From Tricholoma matsutake (Eukaryota > Basidiomycota > Agaricomycetes > Agaricales > Tricholomataceae), in contig AP026550.1 in the NCBI GenBank assembly GCA_026075535.2, positions 8,618,001-8,682,000 of the forward strand: a stretch of DNA of 64,000 bases. Direction: 5' to 3'. The translations under genes and the position numbers were made by a program. Below are positions 57,082 through 64,000 of the stretch, piece by piece. Below the pieces are notes generated by a model. The model was not told the origin of the DNA. It saw only the letters and a list, made by a program, of their open reading frames with translations, and ran no database searches. The first letter of the stretch is position 1. Every line of letters begins with the position of its first letter.

Positions 57082-59084
57082 ATGGATATCACGATCACAG
57101 ATACGGATGGTGCTTCGTACTCCCCTTCAGACGCTAACCTCGTCCGCTACCTAGCAACGTCTGATCAGCACTCATCGTCGACAACACACCCTCTCTCATG
57201 GCGTGCGGCTGACTCGTACGAGTTTGGACAACTCTTCAACCCACCCTCTAACCTCGATATGTCCTGGTCTGCAGAGATGGAGGGGCGCTACATTACTGCC
57301 GATCATTCCCTCGTCAGTGGTGATCTGGAGTACCCGCTGTCAGACCACTCCTACTCTACGGCCACTCGGTCTGATTCTGGTAGTCATCCATCTTCGCACT
57401 CGTACAACCACACCCCTTCAGGTCTTCCACACGACACCCAGCTTGGATTTGTTGGCGCGAGCGAGCCCCAGTGGCCAAGCTCATCAGATCCATACAGTAC
57501 TCATGGTCAGGAGATTCACCTCCCGCCTCTCCAGACCGTGGATCCTGCTGGTCCGTCGTTGTATCTACCCGATATCCACCCATCCGCGTCCGACTATCTC
57601 CCACCCTTAACTTCGCTTTCTCAGGTCTCTTACCACACCCCGGCCCCATTCTCTTCCAGCACCTCACAATATCACACAACCTCTGGTGAATACCATACCC
57701 CGCCGTCTACCTTCCTTGCCGTCCCCTCCCACGAAAGTTTTGACAATCATCACTTCCTCGCCCCTTCCGTCCACTCCACTACACCCTCCCCACATTCTAG
57801 CACTGAAGAACGGCACCGCTACATCTCTATAGCTCAGCTTACTGGTTCGGATGTCCCTGATGTGGGCAAGAAGCTGCATTCTGATCATCTTTCCGGCTCC
57901 CCTCACAACCGGGGGCGTGGACGTGGACGCGGAAGAGGAGCAAGCCAAAGCACACGCCGTGGAAGGGGCAGAAGGGCAGGTCGGGGCGGACAGCACATCC
58001 CGCCCGCTGTGCTTCCCAGTTCCCAGATTGCAGCTCCAACCGCCAGCCCATCCCGCCTCAAGCGCCGACGGCCCTCATACACCTCATCCTCATCCTCCAA
58101 CAATAACACCACCCCGTCCTCTGATAGTCACGATCAAGGCGGGAGTGCCCTGTTGCCACCGAAGCGTGTTCGACAAATCCAAAATGGAAACGGGAAAGCG
58201 AAGGTCGTTGCGAGCAGGATCTGGTCCGAGGACGAAGCTGAATACGGGGACGATGGGGATGAATATGTGTATGTGCCATCGCGTTCTGCATCTCCTGACC
58301 AAGCGTCTGCGAGCGATTATTCTGATTCTGGATCGCTGAAGAGCCCATACAAAAGAAGGGTTGTGCTGAAGGGCAAGGACAGGATGCCGATCATCAGTGC
58401 GGCAGAGGCGCTGGCGCAAGTGGCGGCGCGTCATTCGAACGGGAATGACATGGGGATTGGAAATGGGCACGGAAGTGGGAATGGCATAGGAGAAGAGACA
58501 GGGCGAGATGGCAACGGAGAGTGGCAGCCGCTTCCGCTCTATACATCTGTGCGGGGCGCGTCAACGTCGACATCTAGAGGACGGAAGAACGGCACGATCT
58601 CACTGCCTGTGCCCGTGCCACATCTGACGAAGAAAAGCCGTGGGCGGAAGGTGCCATACGTGGATGTGCGGACGGCGAGGGGGGTTAGCGCCGGACCTAG
58701 TGCGAGTGCGGGTAGGGAGGATGACGACTCTGATGGAACAGCTGATAGAGAGCATACAGTGAGGGGAGCGTCGAGTAGGAGAGGACGGGGTGGGCGGGGA
58801 AGTGCTGGTGGAAATGGAGGGAGATCGTTCGTCTGCCAGGTTCCGGGGTGCGGGAAGTGCTTTGTGCGTGGGGAACATCTGAAGCGGCATGTGCGGAGTA
58901 TCCATACGAATGAGAAACGTGGGTGCCTCTTTTGGGTTCATTCCTTGACGGTATTTCTGATTCTTCCTTGCCTTATCCTGGTATGTTAGCCCATCCGTGC
59001 CCGTATGAAGGGTGCAACAAGTCGTTCAGCCGCCGTGATAACCTTGGACAGCATGTTCGCTTGCATATGATGGGCTCGGGTTGA
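57082..59084 (+). CDS. C2H2 zinc-finger transcription factor (Msn2/4-type finger pair), 643 aa
   Basis: Exon 1 runs 57082-58918, a 71-nt intron (GTGGGT...TGTTAG) follows, and exon 2 is 58990-59084 with TGA. The long N-terminus is Ser/His/Pro-rich (activation-type, low complexity). Near residues 275-305 there is an RG-rich patch (GRGRGRGRG), followed by basic KRRRPS and PPKRVR stretches that may be nuclear signals. The C-terminus has two C2H2 fingers: CQVPGCGKCFVRGEHLKRH (finger 1, about 583-608, ends in H-x4-H form RHVRSIH) and CPYEGCNKSFSRRDNLGQH (finger 2), linked by TNEKPHP. The intron splits the linker. Finger order and spacing are like yeast Msn2/4, which bind stress-response promoters; the target here is unknown. 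ATG at 57082 is the first in frame. Confidence 0.93.
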
Positions 59085-59644
59085 ATTGTCGATTATGATC
59101 TACGCTCATGCTTCTTTACATTTAGGTTTACCTCAGATCTTCAGTGATACAGAGATTGTTTTTATCTGGTCTCTCGCCATGGCTTTTAGTCTATTGTTTA
59201 CATCTATCAATTCCATCAGGCCTGAATCTTCAACGAAGGCAAGCTTAGACATCCTTGGGAGCAGTAATTAGGTTCCAGTCAAATGGGAGAGTCAACTATG
59301 CCAGGGTCCCAGTGAAGAACATCTTGGGGTCCGTACCGTAGTCCTGATTTTCGGCTCGATACTAGCGGTCGCCTGACGGCGCCTCCGACCTTGCTCCCCG
59401 TTATGTAATTTTATCTCGGTTAGAGTCCGAGGCTATCAGAGGCTGTAAGCCTGTACTACATGCTGAATACACATTCAAGCAACATTCCGAACTGCCGTCC
59501 ACTTTTTCTTTCAAAGTAGAGGTCAAGACACACCCCTTATGGCAGGATTTTGATGACAATTTGTTTACAAACCACCTAGTCTCCCATAGACAGACTATAA
59601 ATTTGTGTCTTTTTTGTGGGGAGGAGAGGACGACACTATATATA
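59085..59644. other. 3' flank of the zinc-finger gene
   Basis: No gene seen; the CpG-rich character ends near 59400. Confidence 0.4.
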
Positions 59645-60870
59645 TAGGGTTGCCGAAGTTCAGTTCTGAACTGACGCAAAGAACCAGAACCGGTAGAACC
59701 GAACCGACGGTTCTGTTCAGTTCTGGTTCGGTCCAGCCACTGGACGTAACGGTTCTGGTTCTCGGTTCGGGACATGGGTGTGGCAAGAGAACCGAGGTTC
59801 GGACCAGTTCGAACCGAACTTTTTGAGGGGTGCCCCACACTGACATTTCCTATATTTTTTTCAGCTTATATTTTTCATTTCTTATAGATTTGATTTATAA
59901 CAACGAAACGACACCTGGGCGACGACAGTGGTCACTAAAAGGACCACGGAAGCACCCCCAACCACCACCGCGAGTAAATGCTCGTGGGAATGCATACAAC
60001 TAATCCGCGAGAGAACGGCAACGCCGCCACCAAACTAAACGGAACGACAATGGAACGACGAGAGGGCGGGAGACGAGGGGGAGACGACAAGAAGGAGGCA
60101 AAGCAAGCAAATAAAAGGCCCTAGAGACGTCAAACGTCTCTTGGGCAATTGGTAAGTTTTTCTTTCTTTCTCGTTTCATTATTTTGTTACCAACAAATTT
60201 TTTCAGGTACTAACCAGAACTGCTGACGACGATGACAGGGGTGTGCTCGACGATGAACCAAGGGTGATAGGAGGAGGAGGACCAATTGGATCACCAGAAA
60301 GATGGGGGACAAGCAAACGGTGGGATGACCACGAGGAAGGCGATGACAACGCGACACAACATGCCAACGGTACCGTGGGCCCATGCCTTTAACCCCCCTC
60401 CCTCGCATCCTTTGCGAGAGGAGGGTACTCTAGTTTTATTTTATTTTAAATGCTCTGGATGATGGGATGACCCTCCCCCCACGTTTTGTGTGGGGCGGGA
60501 ATTATTATTTTTTCAGTTTAATATTGTTGCTCTGTCCCCTCGCGTTTGCATGACGGGGCTTAGTTTTTTTTATGTACATAATAGTGTTGTACCTCCGAAT
60601 ACATAAGATTTTAACAACTGAATGTACTTGAAGTTGTACATGTCACTGGGCTTGTCTGGTGTGTGGAAATTGGTATGTAGCACTTTTTTAATTTTTTTTT
60701 ATCTCAGTTCACCAGTTTGAACCGAGAACCGGACTGAACAGAACTGTTGAGACCGGTTCTTTCCTGTTCTGTTCAGTTCTCAGTTCGGTTCTAGAAAATT
60801 AGTGAAAGTTCAGTTCACAGTTCGGCAAAAAGTGCCAAGAACCGGACTGAACTGAACTTTGGCAACCATA
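59645..60870. mobile_element. Non-autonomous hAT element, family 2, different interior
   Basis: Starts TAGGGTTGCCGAAGTTCAG and ends with its complement (one base changed in the last ten). Flanks are TATATATA on the left and TATATATG on the right, but the site is a TA run, so the exact end is uncertain by two bases. The outer 200-250 bp match the element at 54351 in opposite orientation; the interior is unrelated and CpG-rich, with a GGTAAGT after a TCAAACGTCTCTTGGGCAAT segment. Confidence 0.85.
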
Positions 60871-62150
60871 TATATATGTCTTTCTTTATATGACATTCTT
60901 AGCAATAATTGTCCTCCCCAGTAATGAGAACCATTGAAGAAGGTTACAACATGTGTTGACTTGGTGAAAATCTTTTTCATAGCCAGATAACTACATGTCT
61001 CACCAATCAGCATGTTGAGCTTAGTGATGTGTAAGGCCCAGCCCAAAGCCCTTAAGCCCTGGCTGCTGAGCTGAGCTGAGCCTTAGAGGAGGTTTGGTAG
61101 GGCCCAGGGCTCGGCTCGATGTTTCTGAAGCCTGAGCTGAGCCCTCAAGCCCCGGCTTGGTGGCTGTGATTCACCAGCGCTGCATCGTGCACTTCTCGAC
61201 TCCTCTTCTCGCGAATTGGAAGCTCCTGGGGCACAGCAGTAAGCAAATGCCTAATGTCTAGCTTACCAGGAGCTGCACAGATGATGTAAGAGTCAGGGAG
61301 CTGGGATAGGTGGGTGTGCATGATTGCACCAAGGGTGAGTACTGTCCAAATTTGAGCTTGTGAAGGAGGGTGTTAACTTGATCAATGGGGTCAGCCAAAA
61401 AAGGAACATATTTGGTGAACACATGCCTTGTGGCTGTCCTGCCAGGCAGATCTCCCCAAACATCAGATGAATCACACCAGAAGCGGTGTATACAATTCAA
61501 GCTCATCTGAATCAAACCTAGGCCCTCGCGGTTGAGATCAAGAAAATTTTGCTGTCGGGGTATATTGAACAAATGTCAAAAGTGGTATGTTGAAAGCAAT
61601 GATCTAAAGTAAGAAGAAAAAAAGTATTAATATCATAAGTAGAAAGAAGAGCCCACATTGCAACTATGCTGAGCAGAACAATGAGAGGGGTGTCGAACAA
61701 ATTGTGCATCATTGATCAATGTCGGTGGCAAGTTCTGGACAATGTTGAACACTGCAACTTCAAGTTCATATGGAAACTTAGACTTGTGGTCCCACTCCCT
61801 CTTATATACATGAGCCTATACATATGCTATACATCAATGCTTGCTCATGTACTAGGGATCAACTATGGTAAGTCTGTCAGACTTAGTTTTAACTGACTTT
61901 TCGAGGTATTTTTACCATTATATTTATATCCTCTATGAGATTTTCAGATTTCCTACTCAAGCCGTGGCCTAAGCCTGAGCCAAGCCTGAGCCAAGCCAAG
62001 CCTGCTACTAGGGCCTGGCTCGTGATGTATCAAAGCCTGAGCCTGCTCAAGCTGAGCCCAAGCCCTGGCTTTCCAGCTGAGCTGGGCCCTGCACATCACT
62101 AGTTGAGCTGATGGAGGAAACATGCAAATGTCTGTTAAAACCCAAGTTCT
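60871..62150 (-). pseudogene. hAT transposase fragment, split by another hAT element
   Basis: With 61022-62101 removed, the minus strand reads TFACFLHQLNMLIGETCSYL, AMKKIFTKSTHVVTFFNGSH, YWGGQLLLRM. This resembles the C-x-AHQ-x-NL and following helix of fungal hAT transposases. An acceptor-like CAG precedes TFAC. Only about 50 residues remain before the neighbouring element starts. Confidence 0.55.
61022..62101. mobile_element. Non-autonomous hAT element, family 3 (1,080 bp)
   Basis: Ends TAGTGATGTGTAAGGCCCAG on the left, TAGTGATGTGCAGGGCCCAG on the right (complement); perfect 8-bp duplication GTTGAGCT (61014-61021, 62102-62109). Subterminal GAGCTGAGCC/AAGCC repeats. The interior has a minus-strand frame (61572-61258, QQNFLDLNREGLGLIQMSLN, WGDLPGRTATRHVFTKYVPF) that looks protein-like but is not recognised. 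Confidence 0.95.
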
Positions 62151-62399
62151 ATTAGCAAGCTTGACAGTTTGGTACACATGTAAGAGATGTGTTACTATGT
62201 TACTACATTGATATCTACCTATGCTACATAAGCAGCTAAGGACATACTAAGAGGTAAGCCTTGATAGACCAAGTAGTAGAAGTATGAGCTAAAGTAAGTA
62301 AAGACACTAGTGGGGTAGCATCAAAACCTCATTGTGGAAAGCTTGCCACCACTGTGGTGCAAAATACACTGTGATGTGCAGGATATAGTAAGATGTTAT
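62151..62399. other. Short unassigned stretch
   Basis: No gene or repeat seen between the hAT fragment and the LINE fragment. Confidence 0.4.
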
Positions 62400-64000
62400 A
62401 GAAAATCAGAGACCAGCTCCAATGGCAGCAATGTGCTGGACTTGGCCCCAAATGTGACTGGCAAGACAAATTGAGTGAGTGTGCCATTCCATGGCAATGG
62501 AGTTGATGTCATGAGACATAAGAAAGGAGGGGGATAGGAAGGAATGTAGTGCTGGCTGCTCAAATCCAAGGAGTTTGGTGACATCTGGGATCCTGCCTAA
62601 GTAGAATGCAGTAGAATGCAGTGGCCAGATAGCACTGTCATCAGAGAACAGGGACTTAGCTGCAGTGATGAGATGTTGCACAATTTCACGAGACAGCAGG
62701 CGCTTTTCAACCATAACCTGACACTTGACTTCCATGACTTCCACAACTGCCGAGAGACTGCTTGACTGTAGTTCAGCAAAATAAGGGCATTCAATGAAGA
62801 GGTGATGATCATCCTCAGCAATGTTGAGGCAACCAAAATGGTATTGATGAGAGTCAATCTTGTGTTGGGAGTGGAGGTGAACAGCCATGGGAAGCTGTCC
62901 TGAGCACAAGTAAAGCTGAACAAGTGCAGAATAGCATGATAAAGAGCATAAGTATAGATAGAATGGGGGAGGGGTAGGGTCATAGACAGATTGAACTAGT
63001 CAGAGGCCATGAGAGAGCTCCAATTCACGAGCGGTCTGATTTGAGAGCAGATGATCAGTGAAGCCTCATATGTTGGATTCAATCCAGCCATCAGTAGAGG
63101 TGAAAAAGGTGAAACAATTCATGAAGAAGGTGGGGAGAGGCACATGATGAAGGTTGGGATGGATGTGTTGAGATTTGGTTGCATAGTAATCTGCGGAAGC
63201 GTTGAGAGTAGATGGAATAGATGACTCAGCTGAATGACCCTTTGTATAAAGGATAGCTGCATGGTGAGAGCCCAAAAGGTGAAGTATCCATTTGTAATAA
63301 GAGTGACCGTTCATGTGTCAAAGATGCACATCAATGTTTGCAGAGGTTTGGCTATCATCAATGAGTCTAGCTGAGTTGAGATGATCAGTATAGATCATGG
63401 TGGAGTTATCTCGGGAGTCTGAGAGAACAAGACCACCAATGATTCCAACAAGTTCACCGTGGTGAATATATTCATTGTGGCTGAGAAGCTTCATGATGAT
63501 AGTGTGTGGACCTGCAATTGCTGCAGTGACAGATTTGTTGTCCAGAGTATAAGGGCAACCTAAGCCTCTAGCAAAGGGAAATCTGAAGTTAAAATTATAC
63601 TACATAGTACAGGGATTGGGGACACACCTAGCAAAGGGAAATCTGAAGAGAAAACTCTAAGGATCCCTTTGCCGATGCCCAGTATATGTGAAGACGACAA
63701 AAATCAAATAATAACCTAAAAATAGAAAAGGCGGAGATAGGCAGATCAAGGCCACCGAATGACATCATACCAAGGGGTAGGTGTTGGAAGGGGTGCTCCG
63801 CCTCTAAATATAAAAATGTCAACATGTACAAACATGATAGAAAGGGAAAATTAGTAATAAAATCCGGAAAAATCATAGAAAATGAAGAATAGAAGGAAAT
63901 GAAGTGAGGAAAAATATAGAACAAACGTAAAAAATAGGAGAAACACACAGGGCACCCCCCAGTCCCCTTACACAGAGGGCCTGTAGATGCTGGGATCATG
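62400..64000 (-). pseudogene. LINE ORF2 C-terminal fragment (E): RNase H and Cys/His motif
   Basis: Minus strand, starting beyond the window: MIPASTGPLDNKSVTAAIAG (across the solo LTR), EYIHHGELVGIIGGLVLSDS, MIYTDHLNSARLIDD (RNase H core), YYKWILHLLGSHHAAILYTK and GHSAESSIPSTLNASADYYA (end of RNase H), then CSGQLPMAVHLHSQHKIDSH, CLNIAEDDHHLFIECPYF (Cys/His motif) and a C-terminal tail ending near 62406. Stops at 63319 and 63070 break it. It differs from the LINE at 4477, so it is another family. The reverse transcriptase would lie right of the window. Confidence 0.75.
63548..63972 (-). repeat. Solo LTR of the chromovirus family, nested in LINE E
   Basis: 425 bp, matching the 426-bp 5' LTR of the element at 13245-19233 throughout, with both internal 20-bp repeats. 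It has a perfect 5-bp duplication CAGAG (63543-63547, 63973-63977). Removing it with one target copy rejoins the LINE RNase H frame (STGPLDNKSV). Confidence 0.97.

Noticed and set aside
61258..61572. 104-residue frame in hAT family 3 as a host gene
   Set aside because: It lies wholly inside a transposon and I could not match it to any family, so it is only mentioned in the element entry.
1..64000. CRISPR arrays, operons, ribosome-binding sites
   Set aside because: The sequence is eukaryotic nuclear DNA with introns; the repeats seen are LTRs, MITEs and minisatellites without CRISPR spacing.

Overview
The window reads as nuclear DNA of an agaricomycete (mushroom-forming basidiomycete). This rests on introns of 46-81 nt with GT...CTAAY...AG signals, a fungal sesquiterpene synthase, and mobile-gene families typical of Agaricomycetes: CACTA transposases with an N-terminal Cys cluster, Ndc10_II/GCR1_C Crypton-like genes, Tf1/sushi-type chromoviruses, Tad/I-like LINEs and a PIN-domain XPG-like family. 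No database was searched; all family calls come from motif recognition.

Most of the 64 kb is a graveyard of nested mobile elements. In order: 1-4476 a decayed Gypsy gag/protease piece, a hAT MITE, and a helicase fragment fused to a second Gypsy gag; 4477-11343 a LINE inserted in that Gypsy, whose protease/RT resumes to about 12240; 13230-19570 a palindromic MITE carrying a chromovirus (13245-19233) with both LTRs; 20656-21976 an XPG-like nuclease pseudogene; 22111-26069 a Crypton-like recombinase gene whose central 2.5 kb is inverted and carries a second hAT MITE; 26741-29917 a pogo-like transposon; 31495-32221 a solo LTR; 33066-34367 an intact six-exon terpene synthase; 35393-38134 a foldback MITE holding a hAT-like element; 39872-41506 a degenerate coding gene hit by a palindromic MITE; 41780-52500 a Gypsy fragment split by an 8.85 kb CACTA element (43377-52225); 53990-56385 a gene split by a hAT-like element that itself holds a mariner-type MITE; 57082-59084 an intact C2H2 transcription factor; 59645-62150 further hAT-family insertions; 62400-64000 a LINE RNase H fragment split by a solo chromovirus LTR.

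Only two genes look intact and host-like: the terpene synthase and the zinc-finger factor. Both lie in CpG-rich islands. Everywhere else, reading frames are broken mainly by TGA where the family has Arg, and the two LTRs of the chromovirus differ at eight positions, all CpG transitions. I infer heavy cytosine methylation and deamination of repeats. Many insertions could be proved from the sequence alone, because removing the element plus one target-site copy restores an open frame or a matching paralogous sequence.

The most unusual structure is the Crypton-like gene: its N- and C-terminal parts lie on the minus strand, its recombinase core on the plus strand, and re-inverting 23132-25636 joins both ends in frame.
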